Positions 1 through 7,590 of a DNA stretch of 10,149 bases are shown piece after piece. The notes under the pieces are model-generated. The model did not search any database. It saw only the letters and a program-made list of their open reading frames with translations, and was not told the DNA's origin. The position numbers and the translations under genes are program-made. The first letter of the stretch is position 1. Every line of letters starts with the position of its first letter. The DNA is taken from the NCBI GenBank assembly GCA_964519835.1, contig CAZFLD010000115.1:1-10149 (forward strand). Direction: 5' to 3'. This DNA is from CAZFLD01 sp964519835. Its GTDB lineage: Bacteria > Spirochaetota > Spirochaetia > DSM-27196 > CAZFLD01.

Positions 1-50
1 GTGGGGACTCAGCTGGGACTACCGTGCGGATTGGTGTGGCGGCTAACGGA

Positions 51-68
51 GGGGGCGGGCGGGCGGGG
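51..68 (+). other. G-quadruplex-forming tract after the operon
   Basis: GGGGGCGGGCGGGCGGGG on the plus strand: four runs of at least three G with single-C loops. It begins 20 nt beyond the stop of the last gene. It lies in the template strand for the operon's transcription, so RNA polymerase would meet the G-rich strand and the transcript would be C-rich. It may pause or end transcription, but no classical hairpin plus U-run terminator is seen in 1-87. Nothing else was recognised in these 87 bases. Confidence 0.4.
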
Positions 69-87
69 AGTGGTGCGGCGGGACTTG

Positions 88-1074
88 CTACTCAGTATAG
101 AATAGCGTGTCGTCGGGGTGGTGTTCGAGGAATTCGTAGCGGACGGTGCGTTCGAGGCCTTCGGAGAGGGAGACGGGGGGCTCGAAGCCGGAATCACGGA
201 TCTTTTTTGCGGCGAACATGGTGTCGCTGACGAACTTTTTGATGCGGATGGCGCTAACGGTGAACCTCTTGTTTGTTATGCGGGCGAGAAAATCAAAAGC
301 CAGGCCCGCGGGGTAAGCGAGCGCGACGGGCCAGTGGGCTCGGCGGCGCTTGCCTCGGCCAAGATGGCGATCGATCTCCGCGATGAGGTCGTTCATGGTG
401 AAGTCGGGTTTATCCACGTAGTTGTAGGTATGGACACCGGGCCCAAAATCGAGGAAGTACTCCAGGGCTGCGGCTACGTTTTCTACGTACGCCATGGACT
501 TCCGGTTGGTTCCGCGGCCAATCATCAAAAACGGACCGGTTGCCATCTGGCGGAGCAAGTTGTAGACGTTCCCCCGGTTCCGCTCGCCGAAGATGACGGT
601 CGGCCGGACGATTACCAGTGTACGCCCATTGTCGGCGCCGGCCCAGGCCCGGTATACCGCTTCGGCCTCGAGCTTGGTTCGACCGTAGTCGTTGAACGGT
701 TTTGTGTCGCCGCACTCGTCTGTTCCCAGGGGCGCAAAACCGTAGACGGCAACGGAGCTCGTGAACACGAGTTTTGTGATGCCGAGGGCCTCGGCTGCTT
801 TGCAGACGTTGCGGGCGCCGTCGACGTTAACCTCGTCGTAGAGGCTCTTTGGGGTCACGTCGTCTCGATGCTCGGCGGCAAGGTTGACTATGCAGTCGAC
901 TCCGGAAAGCGCCTCCACTAGGGCGGGATAGTCGCGCACGTCGGCTACGGTCACGTCGTCGGGGAAGAACTTGCTTGGGCTTTTGTCGATTATTCGGGCG
1001 GGGATGCCGTGCTTTGTCAGGCGACTCATAAGTGGAGTGCCGACAAACCCGGACCCGCCGATAATTGCGATCAC
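88..1074 (-). CDS. NAD-dependent epimerase/dehydratase (extended SDR)
   Basis: 328 residues, GTG start, TAG stop at 90-88; last gene of the visible operon. It is an extended short-chain dehydrogenase/reductase of the nucleotide-sugar type. GGSGFVG (6-12) is the glycine-rich NAD loop and Asp30 (RIID) is placed to bind the adenosine ribose. NLAAEHRDDV (64-73) is the characteristic strand-4 block. TSS (105-107) holds the catalytic Ser/Thr, and YGRTK gives Tyr130 and Lys134. The C-terminal half carries the substrate-binding region, with the usual GFEPPVSLSEGLERTV ending (about residues 295-311). The stretch PVALAYPAGLAFDFLA is moderately hydrophobic but too short and broken to call a membrane segment. 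Substrate could be UDP-glucuronate made by the Ugd two genes upstream, UDP-GlcNAc/GalNAc, or GDP-sugars; epimerase, reductase and decarboxylase roles cannot be told apart by motif alone. Confidence 0.9.
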   Translation of the reverse strand: MIAIIGGSGFVGTPLMSRLTKHGIPARIIDKSPSKFFPDDVTVADVRDYPALVEALSGVDCIVNLAAEHRDDVTPKSLYDEVNVDGARNVCKAAEALGITKLVFTSSVAVYGFAPLGTDECGDTKPFNDYGRTKLEAEAVYRAWAGADNGRTLVIVRPTVIFGERNRGNVYNLLRQMATGPFLMIGRGTNRKSMAYVENVAAALEYFLDFGPGVHTYNYVDKPDFTMNDLIAEIDRHLGRGKRRRAHWPVALAYPAGLAFDFLARITNKRFTVSAIRIKKFVSDTMFAAKKIRDSGFEPPVSLSEGLERTVRYEFLEHHPDDTLFYTE

Positions 1075-1078
1075 AGAG

Positions 1079-1870
1079 TCACTCCTCGGTACAGACCAGG
1101 CCGTTTCGTGCGCGCATGAGCTGGCCGGTTTTGACGCCCAGCCGGCGGAAGGGGTAGACCAGGGGTAGGGGAAACCTATTGAGGCTAAAGGCGCGGAGGC
1201 AGTTCCAGTTGCCTAAGAGAATGTTGCCAAAGGATCGGTTACTGATACCGCCACTTGCCATACGCACCAGTACCCTTGGAAGGTAGACTGCGGGGACACG
1301 GCAGCGCTCGAGCATTCGCAACATCAACTCAAAATCCGCGGAGACACGGAGGTCGGTGCGATAGAGGCCACAACTGTCGTAGGCACTTTTTGTGGCGTAG
1401 AACGCGGGATGCGGAGGGTGCCAACCCCTCTTAAACGAACGGGGGTGGAAACGGCCCGTCTTCCATACGCGCAGGATTCGGTCGGGGTCCCGGCGATCGA
1501 AGATCTCGATGTCGCCAAAGACCACTTCAGCGGAGCCGGAGGAAAACGTCTCGGCGATCTGCGCAACCGAGCCCGGACCGGCGAAGTAGTCATCGGAGTT
1601 CAGGATGCCGACGATGTCGGCATCCGCCGCACAGATGCCCGTGTTCATTGCGTCGTACGGACCCGAGTCGGCGCCAACCAGAATCTGCCGCCTTCGACTG
1701 GAAACAGTTTCGATGATCTCACGGGTAGAGTCGGTAGACCCGCCATCGACAAAGACATGTGTCAGGTTGGCGTAGGTCTGGGCGTTGACCGATTCGATCG
1801 TGCGCCCGATTGTGTCGGCGGAGTTAAAAGACACGGTCACAATGGCGACGCTGGGGCCGGCTCTATTCAA
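1079..1870 (-). CDS. Family 2 glycosyltransferase (WcaE/PssE-like)
   Basis: 263 residues from TTG 1870; start and ugd stop overlap as TTGA. This is a GT-A inverting transferase that moves a sugar from a nucleotide donor to a growing saccharide. Blocks in order: SVAIVTVSFNSADTI (7-21, first strand and nucleotide loop), VDGGSTDST (41-49), GPYDAMNTGI (70-79), LNSDD (90-94, the DxD-like metal site), HPPHPAFYA (151-159, acceptor side) and SADFELMLRM (177-186, probable catalytic base Asp179). The GPYDAMN and NSDD spacing is that of the WcaE-like group found in colanic-acid and exopolysaccharide loci. There is no signal peptide or clear membrane span; the C-terminus is basic with aromatic residues and may touch the membrane. 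Donor is unknown; GDP-fucose or a uronic-acid UDP-sugar are the obvious local candidates. The next gene starts 4 nt after the stop. Confidence 0.92.
   Translation of the reverse strand: MNRAGPSVAIVTVSFNSADTIGRTIESVNAQTYANLTHVFVDGGSTDSTREIIETVSSRRRQILVGADSGPYDAMNTGICAADADIVGILNSDDYFAGPGSVAQIAETFSSGSAEVVFGDIEIFDRRDPDRILRVWKTGRFHPRSFKRGWHPPHPAFYATKSAYDSCGLYRTDLRVSADFELMLRMLERCRVPAVYLPRVLVRMASGGISNRSFGNILLGNWNCLRAFSLNRFPLPLVYPFRRLGVKTGQLMRARNGLVCTEE
1082..1087 (-). promoter_or_regulatory. Ribosome binding site of the epimerase/dehydratase gene
   Basis: GAGGAG, formed by the last two Glu codons of the glycosyltransferase, lies 7 nt before the GTG at 1074. It is the strongest Shine-Dalgarno in the window and supports the GTG start. 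Confidence 0.65.
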
Positions 1871-3186
1871 CGGCCTACCCCTGCGTAGGTAAACCCGGCC
1901 TCTCGGGCGACCTGAGGATCCAACACGTTCCTGGTGTCCAGGATGGTGCTGCCCCTCATGATGGAACGTGCCCGAGCGAGATCCAGGTTGCGATAGGCAT
2001 TCCACTCGGTGGCGATCAGAATCGCGTCGGCTTGGTCTATGGCCTCGAACTCTAGTAGATGGTAAGAAACGGTGTCGCCGAAGTGCGCCCGAAAGTTGTC
2101 CAAACCCTTGGGGTCGTGGACGGCAACGGTGGCGCCGCGGGAGAGCAATCCCCGGACAATGGTAATTGCCGGACTCTCGCGTACGTCGTCCGTTTCCGCC
2201 TTGAAGCTCACACCCAGCACGGCAACCTTCCGGTCGCGAAGAGTGCCCATAAGGCGCTCTAATCGGTCCACGACCCGCGCCTTCTGCGCCTCGTTGGCGG
2301 CAATCACCTCCTTTATGAGGCTCATATCCACGCCGTACTCCTCACCGGTTTGGGCCAGGGCCTGGGTGTCCTTGGGAAAGCAGCTACCTCCGTAGCCGGG
2401 ACCGGGATGCAGGAACTTCGGGCTTATTCTGCCGTCCATGCCCATGGTGCGGGCAATGGCGTGGATGTCCGCGTCACAGGCTTCGGCAAGGTTGGCCATT
2501 TGGTTGATAAAGGTGATTTTTGTGGCCAAAAAGGCGTTGGATGCGTATTTGATAAGCTCGGCCGTCTCGAGGGAACACCAGACAAAGGGTGTGGAGATTA
2601 GGTAGAGGGGACGGTAGATGTCCTCCATGGTCTCCTTGACATGGCCGGCGTGGGGCGAGTCGGTCTCGTAGCCGATGACGATGCGGTCGGGGTGAAAAAA
2701 GTCCTGTACCGCGCGTCCTTCGCGGAGGAACTCCGGATTTGAGACCACCGCAAAACGGTCGTGCCCGGCGGACTCGGCAAGGACGGACTTGATCCGGCGG
2801 TTTGTCCCCACGGGCACGGTAGACTTGGTCACGACAATCGCACCCTCGCGGAGGTTCCCGCCGACGGTACGCGCCGCCCGCTCGATGTAGCTCAGGTCCG
2901 CGCCCCCGTCTTCCTTTTCCGGCGTCCCCACCGCGAGAAACACCACCGAAGACTCCCGGACTCCCGCCGACGCGTCGGTGGTAAACGTAAGCCGCCGTGC
3001 CTGGCGATTGCGCTCCAAGTAGTCTGTAATGCCGTGCTCGTAGATCGTCGGCTCACCGGCATTCAAGCGACTCACGATGGACTCGTTGATGTCGACGCCG
3101 ACAACGTTGTTACCGAAGTCGGAGAGACCCACAGCAGACACGAGTCCGACGTAGCCGGTGCCGATGACGGTTATTCGCTTTGACAT
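1867..3186 (-). CDS. ugd: UDP-glucose 6-dehydrogenase
   Basis: 439 residues, the usual length for the family. It oxidises UDP-glucose twice with NAD+ to UDP-glucuronate, in the cytoplasm. The NAD-binding domain starts with GTGYVGL (9-15), with VDIN (31-34) after the second strand. NPEFLREG (150-157) and Lys213 (ELIKYASNAFL) belong to the active site. GGSCFPKD (266-273) holds the catalytic Cys269. The C-terminal UDP-binding domain runs from about 319 (KVAVLGVSFKAETDDVRES) to DTRN (417-420). The motif pattern fits UDP-glucose rather than UDP-ManNAc dehydrogenases, although the C-terminal domain alone does not fully prove specificity. It starts 14 nt after fkp and its TGA overlaps the TTG start of the glycosyltransferase gene. 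In context it provides an acidic sugar donor for the glycan, or a precursor for further UDP-sugars through the neighbouring epimerase. Confidence 0.96.
   Translation of the reverse strand: MSKRITVIGTGYVGLVSAVGLSDFGNNVVGVDINESIVSRLNAGEPTIYEHGITDYLERNRQARRLTFTTDASAGVRESSVVFLAVGTPEKEDGGADLSYIERAARTVGGNLREGAIVVTKSTVPVGTNRRIKSVLAESAGHDRFAVVSNPEFLREGRAVQDFFHPDRIVIGYETDSPHAGHVKETMEDIYRPLYLISTPFVWCSLETAELIKYASNAFLATKITFINQMANLAEACDADIHAIARTMGMDGRISPKFLHPGPGYGGSCFPKDTQALAQTGEEYGVDMSLIKEVIAANEAQKARVVDRLERLMGTLRDRKVAVLGVSFKAETDDVRESPAITIVRGLLSRGATVAVHDPKGLDNFRAHFGDTVSYHLLEFEAIDQADAILIATEWNAYRNLDLARARSIMRGSTILDTRNVLDPQVAREAGFTYAGVGR
1878..1882 (-). promoter_or_regulatory. Ribosome binding site deciding the TTG start of the glycosyltransferase
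   Basis: AGGGG on the coding strand, inside the end of ugd, lies 7 nt before TTG 1870. The site and the following N-terminal beta-strand of the GT2 fold support this start over an ATG at 2005, which would add 45 residues read out of frame from conserved ugd sequence. Confidence 0.6.
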
Positions 3187-3197
3187 GGTACAGGTAA

Positions 3198-3203
3198 CTC
3201 CTA
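3198..3203 (-). promoter_or_regulatory. Ribosome binding site of ugd, overlapping the fkp stop
   Basis: TAGGAG on the coding strand, in which TAG is also the stop codon of fkp, lies 11 nt before the ugd ATG. The shared stop/ribosome site favours reinitiation by ribosomes finishing fkp. Confidence 0.6.
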
Positions 3204-6128
3204 AGAGACGGTAACTTCGAGGCCGCTTCGGTTCAAGGCGAAGTCGACTACGCGGGCGCGGTCGTTGGGCGGATTAGAGTCGAGGGCTTCGCGGAGCATC
3301 TCCGCATCGCGCACCGTTTCCGACAGGAAGAGCGCATAGCCCCCTCCGCCGGCGCCGAGGAGCTTTACCGCCCGGTAGTGGGAAGCGGTGGCGGAAAGGA
3401 GCGTCTCGACCTCCGCGTTTGTTGTACTTGCGTGGATAAAGCGATTCTCTTTCCACGAGGAGCGCACCAACAAGCAGAGCTCGCCGTAGTCGCGGAGCGA
3501 GATTGCCCTTCCGGCTCGCCCGGCAAGAGAGCGGATACAGTGGTGGGTAAACAAAAAGGCGGGGTCTCTTTGGTTCACCCGTTCCACCACCTCTCCAAGG
3601 ATGTTCCTGGCCAGGCGGGTTACCCCGGTGTAGTAGAGGGTCATTCTATCGGCATAGCGGCGATCCTCGAAGAGGGTCGGGTCGAGTTGGTGCACGATGG
3701 GGTCCGGCGTGGGGCCGGGCGCGCTCTCGATGTACTTCACGCCTCCCGCCAAGCCACCGATCTGGTCCTGCCAGCCACCGCCGGTGGTAAGCATCTGCTC
3801 GAGCTCGAGCACCGCCAGATAGAGCTCCGCAGGAGAGAAACGCAGACCAAAGTAGCGAAGGAGCGCCGCGAACAGGACGCCGCCAAGAACCGAAGATGTG
3901 CCCAAACCGGAGCCCTTGGGGATGGCGGCCAACAGCGATATTTCGAAGCCGCCACCGAGGGAGAGGAGTCGTTTCTCGAGGGCACCGTCGGCAAGGCCCA
4001 AAAACGAGCAGGCGGCCCGGGGCAGGGCAAAGCGGGCCAGGGGGTCGCGGTACGTTTTTAGGGAGGCGGCGTCGGTCACCTCTTCTCGCTCTCCCAGGTC
4101 GATGGAGTGAAAGACTATCGTTGGTTTTGTGTGTGGCCGAACAAAGACCTGGATGGGCGACTGTCCGTTGAGGTCCACGGCAACGTTTGTCACCGCGCCT
4201 CCAAAGAGGTTGGTGTAGGGGGGCGTGTCGGTCCAGCCCCCGGCCAGGTCGAGGCGGACGGGAGACCTTGCCCAGACGATCTGGTCGGACTTTACGGCGC
4301 GCCCTGCGGGGGCGAAGGTTCGTCCCGAAACAAAGCGGTAGCGCGGGCTCTCGCGTGGCTCGCCCTCCGGGGCAAGCCCCAAAGCAGCCACGGTCTCTAG
4401 GCGATAGCTCCGCAGAATCGGATCGACTGTGCCGTTTGCCAGGTCGCTCAGGCGCCCGTGGTCCCCTTCGTTCGGGGGCACATTCAGGCCCAGACTCAGG
4501 TCCTTCGTAAAGGCGGTATGCCATCCCGAGCCCGCCAAGACTCGTCGTCGAAGACGCGCCGCGCGCCTCGTGGAGCGGAGTGTGTCTCGAAGCGACGGGT
4601 CGGTGGCGGCGTTAAGCTCTCGAAGGGAGAGCCTCTTTGAGGCCACAAAGCGTTTTTTCCACGCAGCCGGATCATCGGGGAGGGCCATGTACCCACGAAG
4701 GTCGGTGGTGGTCGCTTGTGACAGATAGAGGGGAAGATCGTAGAGGTCGAGGACTGCCTCTCCTTGAATCCCAAGCTCCTTCGCCTCGATGCCCCGCGCG
4801 GCCAGCCAGTCGACTAAGAGGCTTCCGGCAAAACGGAGTGACGCTAGTTCGGTCGGGCGGAAGCTGTCGTCCTTGTGATAGACGGCTATGTACAACTCGG
4901 TGCCGACGCTGCGCCCGTCGATGCAAAAGCCGTCGGAGACGAGCAGCGGCTCACCCAAGCTTTCTACGCCTGCAACAATGCCTGAGCCCGCAAAGCTGAC
5001 TTGTACATCCTCTCCGCAATTTTCCACGTACGACGGCGCGCCGGCACGGGCGACATAAGTGTCCGTGGAAAGACAGGCATAGCTTACGTTGTCCACCGAA
5101 TGGGGCGGGAGCTCCGCGGCGTCCGTGAAGTGGTAGAAGGGGCGGATGCCGGAGGCGGCAATCTGCCGGGCGGCGTCGGGAAACTCCCCTAGACTCCCGA
5201 TATGCAGGAAGCGACAGTTTCGAGCAAGGTGGGCGCCCAACGGCATGTCGTGGAAGGAATCGTAGAAGCGGTCGAGAACGGCGTCCGGCAGCTTGGACCG
5301 GCCCTCGAGTCGGCGTCGGTACTCGTGGGCGTCGATGCCGGCGAGTGAGGCGGACAATTGCTCTAGGTAGAGCTCAAAACGAGTCTCGCCGGCGGATAGG
5401 AGGTTGATGAGGGTCTTTTCCGGAGTCGACTCTTTTCTCGCGAATGCAAAAAGGCGGGCCAGGTAGTCCTGACGCATCACAACTATGCCCGTATCAAGAG
5501 CGCAGCCGCCGGTGCTCTCGATCAAGGCGTTCTTATGCAGGAACCCGACGCCCGCCTTTTGGAAGTAGTCCTCCACCGTGCTTAGATCCGGGGCAAACTT
5601 GAATACCCCGTGGCGGCTTCCCTGCTCGAGGTCCGAGGAGGTGGCAATGCCGGTGACCGGCGTGTTGAACCTGCCAAGCTCGCCGGCGTCGAAGTCGATG
5701 ACAACATCGCCTGAGGAGACGATGACCTGTCCGGGCTCCCAGGGAAATCCCAGGTAGAGGTGAATCTGAAGGTCCAGCACCACCGGCGGGAGTACCGAGC
5801 TCGACGCCGCGGGTACCGGCGCAAAGAGCTTGCCCTCGGGGGCGAATAAGGGCATGCGCCGTGACTCGCCCGCACCGTGGACAATAAGGACCGTCGGCGC
5901 GTCGCCTGTTGCCTCCTCGGGATCATAGCCAAGGTCCTTGTAGAGGCATTGCAGGGCCCAAAGCGTGCCGCCCCCGGAACCCACGCGGCCGGGCGGATCG
6001 GCGTAGACGTGGAAGGAGATCTCACGCGGATAGAGCCCGTGATCGATCCTCCTGTCCAGCAGGGCCCTGAAGGCGGCGGCTTGCGGCTCATCGGAGGCTG
6101 TAAGGACGCAGTGGGTAAAGAGATTCAT
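3201..6128 (-). CDS. fkp: Bifunctional L-fucokinase / L-fucose-1-phosphate guanylyltransferase
   Basis: 975 residues, close to Bacteroides fragilis Fkp (949). The C-terminal kinase makes L-fucose-1-phosphate from fucose and ATP, and the N-terminal domain makes GDP-L-fucose with GTP. The guanylyltransferase half shows GSGGGTLWAL (50-59) and HGAGESRRMPLFAPEGK (84-100), the nucleotide-binding and metal/phosphate blocks of Fkp. A linking beta-rich region covers about 300-600. The GHMP kinase shows RSPVRLDLAGGWTDTPPY (621-638), PKGSGLGTSSVLGG (737-750), GGGWQDQIGG (783-792, probable catalytic Asp788) and LLGAGGGGYALF (923-934). ATG 6128 is chosen because homology begins there. An in-frame ATG at 6230 would add 34 Arg/Pro-rich residues overlapping the upstream gene. 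The start lies 2 nt after the deacetylase TAA with no Shine-Dalgarno, so translation is probably coupled. It implies salvage of external fucose, not de novo synthesis from GDP-mannose. L-galactose or D-arabinose are possible alternative substrates. Confidence 0.94.
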   Translation of the reverse strand: MNLFTHCVLTASDEPQAAAFRALLDRRIDHGLYPREISFHVYADPPGRVGSGGGTLWALQCLYKDLGYDPEEATGDAPTVLIVHGAGESRRMPLFAPEGKLFAPVPAASSSVLPPVVLDLQIHLYLGFPWEPGQVIVSSGDVVIDFDAGELGRFNTPVTGIATSSDLEQGSRHGVFKFAPDLSTVEDYFQKAGVGFLHKNALIESTGGCALDTGIVVMRQDYLARLFAFARKESTPEKTLINLLSAGETRFELYLEQLSASLAGIDAHEYRRRLEGRSKLPDAVLDRFYDSFHDMPLGAHLARNCRFLHIGSLGEFPDAARQIAASGIRPFYHFTDAAELPPHSVDNVSYACLSTDTYVARAGAPSYVENCGEDVQVSFAGSGIVAGVESLGEPLLVSDGFCIDGRSVGTELYIAVYHKDDSFRPTELASLRFAGSLLVDWLAARGIEAKELGIQGEAVLDLYDLPLYLSQATTTDLRGYMALPDDPAAWKKRFVASKRLSLRELNAATDPSLRDTLRSTRRAARLRRRVLAGSGWHTAFTKDLSLGLNVPPNEGDHGRLSDLANGTVDPILRSYRLETVAALGLAPEGEPRESPRYRFVSGRTFAPAGRAVKSDQIVWARSPVRLDLAGGWTDTPPYTNLFGGAVTNVAVDLNGQSPIQVFVRPHTKPTIVFHSIDLGEREEVTDAASLKTYRDPLARFALPRAACSFLGLADGALEKRLLSLGGGFEISLLAAIPKGSGLGTSSVLGGVLFAALLRYFGLRFSPAELYLAVLELEQMLTTGGGWQDQIGGLAGGVKYIESAPGPTPDPIVHQLDPTLFEDRRYADRMTLYYTGVTRLARNILGEVVERVNQRDPAFLFTHHCIRSLAGRAGRAISLRDYGELCLLVRSSWKENRFIHASTTNAEVETLLSATASHYRAVKLLGAGGGGYALFLSETVRDAEMLREALDSNPPNDRARVVDFALNRSGLEVTVS

Positions 6129-6130
6129 TG

Positions 6131-7552
6131 TTAGTGATCTAGGACGGAGAGGTACAAGTCGCGCACGTCGGCTTGGACTAACTCGGTGTTGTGCCAGAGC
6201 AGTGTGAAGTCGCCGTTGTAGGCTCGGCACGTGTCTTTGAGGCGTGCCAAGACCTCAAACGCCCCTTCGCCGTAGCCGTGACCCATATACTTCTGCGAGG
6301 CAACCGAGGCTTCCATGGCAACCAAGGGCCGCTCCCGCAGCGACAGCCTGCGGCGGGCCAGGACGTCGTAGGCCGGGAACTCCCAGCAAGTACCGCAGCG
6401 GAAGCCGGCGTGGTCGGCGTAGCTGAGCGTGGAATCATAGTCCATTCCGGCGGCTTCCCAGTTGCGAAAGCTCTGAGGCGTCTGCCAACGGAGGAAGTGC
6501 TGCCGGCCGCCGACATCTTCTTGCTCGACGCCGATTCGCACAAGGGCACGCCTTAGCGCGTCGGCCTCGGATACCGTCCGATCCGCGTCCCGGTAGGTGT
6601 TGTAGCTCGTGTGCAGGCCGATTTCGTGACCTCGGGCCGATACTTCCTTCATCAAGCCGTCAATGTGGGGATCGCTGAGGCTGTAACGCCCATCGATGGC
6701 CCCTGCACTGTGCCCGGCGATAAAGTAGAAGGCGCTTTTTAGTCCGCGCCGCTCGCTCTCGGCCATGATAAAGGCAAAGGTGTTGTGGGGGTCCGTGGAA
6801 AGATTCCCGCGACGAACGGCTCGCCAATCCTTCCACGTGCGCACGGCCTGACCCGGCGACTTGCGCTTTAGAAGATCCCCGGCCATTCGGCGGAAAAGCG
6901 ACGTGGCGGGCAAGCCTGCATAGGCAAAGGGCGAGTCGACATCGTGGGACGGCAGCATACGGAACGTGTGTGGTTTCCGCCGGAGCCCCGGCCACAGGTA
7001 CGACATCATCGCCCACAACAGCTCAGCGTACTCGTTGGCAATCGGCCGGTGAAGGAATCCCGAACGATGGGCGAACGACGCCGTGGCGGGGAAACGGTCG
7101 TGCTCGTCCCGATCGATCCCTACTACCTCTTCGTAACGGGAAAGCATAAAAAAGATCGTGCCGAATACGTCGATCCCACAGTGGACGTTCTGCGAGTCGG
7201 TCACGCGGATCTCGGGCTTACCGTATGGAACAGGTATCGTGTCGAGCCCGAGCGACGCCGACATACTCTCGTCCAGTCGGCGCCGAACAGCGTCGGGTAG
7301 AGAATCGAGATGGAGCTGCGCTACAGGCAGGGTCGGGAACGTTGAGGCATCCAACCACTTGGCTTCGGCACTGCGGAAAAATGACGCGTTTAGGGCGAGT
7401 CGCTTGCCGTTGTACGCGATCTCGATGCCCTCGTCTCCGTGATACCGGAGGTCGTAGGGAATCCCCAGCCAGTCACGGAGCACCACGTCCAGGACGTAGG
7501 CAATCTCTGCATTGGCGCTCTCTGGAACATGAACCAGAATACTGTCACTCAT
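6131..7552 (-). CDS. WbmS-like polysaccharide-deacetylase-fold protein
   Basis: 473 residues. The N-terminal ~130 residues look like the DUF7033-type domain that precedes this family's catalytic domain (IAYNGKRLALNASFF, 45-59). The C-terminal NodB/CE4-like domain begins at SHDVDS (202-207), where the first Asp is equivalent to the metal-binding or catalytic acid. GHEIGLHTSYNT (308-319) is motif 2, RQHFLRW (350-356) the Arg block, then DYDSTLSYAD...GFRCGTC (371-388), and LLWHNTEL (451-458) supplies the late His. Motif 2 keeps the first His (H314) but has HTSYN where classical CE4 enzymes have HTxSH, so one zinc ligand is absent, as is usual in WbmS-like proteins. Likely role: editing of an acylated sugar or amino acid on the surface glycan; activity is unproven. 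No signal peptide is seen, so it is probably cytoplasmic. No Shine-Dalgarno precedes the ATG at 7552. Its frame is the -1 frame of the ATP-grasp gene. Its TAA is 2 nt before the Fkp start. Confidence 0.88.
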   Translation of the reverse strand: MSDSILVHVPESANAEIAYVLDVVLRDWLGIPYDLRYHGDEGIEIAYNGKRLALNASFFRSAEAKWLDASTFPTLPVAQLHLDSLPDAVRRRLDESMSASLGLDTIPVPYGKPEIRVTDSQNVHCGIDVFGTIFFMLSRYEEVVGIDRDEHDRFPATASFAHRSGFLHRPIANEYAELLWAMMSYLWPGLRRKPHTFRMLPSHDVDSPFAYAGLPATSLFRRMAGDLLKRKSPGQAVRTWKDWRAVRRGNLSTDPHNTFAFIMAESERRGLKSAFYFIAGHSAGAIDGRYSLSDPHIDGLMKEVSARGHEIGLHTSYNTYRDADRTVSEADALRRALVRIGVEQEDVGGRQHFLRWQTPQSFRNWEAAGMDYDSTLSYADHAGFRCGTCWEFPAYDVLARRRLSLRERPLVAMEASVASQKYMGHGYGEGAFEVLARLKDTCRAYNGDFTLLWHNTELVQADVRDLYLSVLDH

Positions 7553-7590
7553 TGTATGTGTCGGAGTACATACCGGAACCGGAGCCCGCT

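Noticed and set aside
4..85. Three copies of GGGACT (4-9, 15-20, 80-85) after the operon
   Set aside because: Six-base words in G-rich DNA with irregular spacing; not enough to call a repeat family or binding site.
118..921. 267-codon plus-strand open frame opposite the epimerase/dehydratase gene
   Set aside because: It is antisense to a gene with clear SDR motifs, its product has no recognisable family, and similar frames lie opposite most genes here; a G+C-rich codon shadow.
1871..2005. Upstream ATG extension of the glycosyltransferase by 45 residues
   Set aside because: It is out-of-frame ugd sequence with no GT2 similarity; the TTG at 1870 has a good ribosome site and sits right before the first beta-strand.
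3646..4524. 292-codon minus-strand frame inside fkp
   Set aside because: Arg/Pro/Gly-rich product in another frame of the strongly conserved fkp; no domain or ribosome site.
6129..6230. Upstream ATG extension of fkp by 34 residues
   Set aside because: The extra residues come from reading the conserved end of the deacetylase-like gene in another frame and are Arg/Pro-rich; Fkp homology starts at the ATG at 6128.
7141..7165. A6 run on the plus strand as another slippery site
   Set aside because: On the coding strand it reads ATC TTT TTT ATG, so the heptamer would be C TTT TTT, which is the wrong phase for tandem slippage, and it lies mid-gene.
7554..7573. Inverted repeat GTATGT/ACATAC with 8-nt loop just before the deacetylase-like start
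   Set aside because: Only six mostly A-T pairs, and about 26 nt beyond the slippery heptamer, so too weak and too far to count as a terminator or a standard frameshift stimulator.
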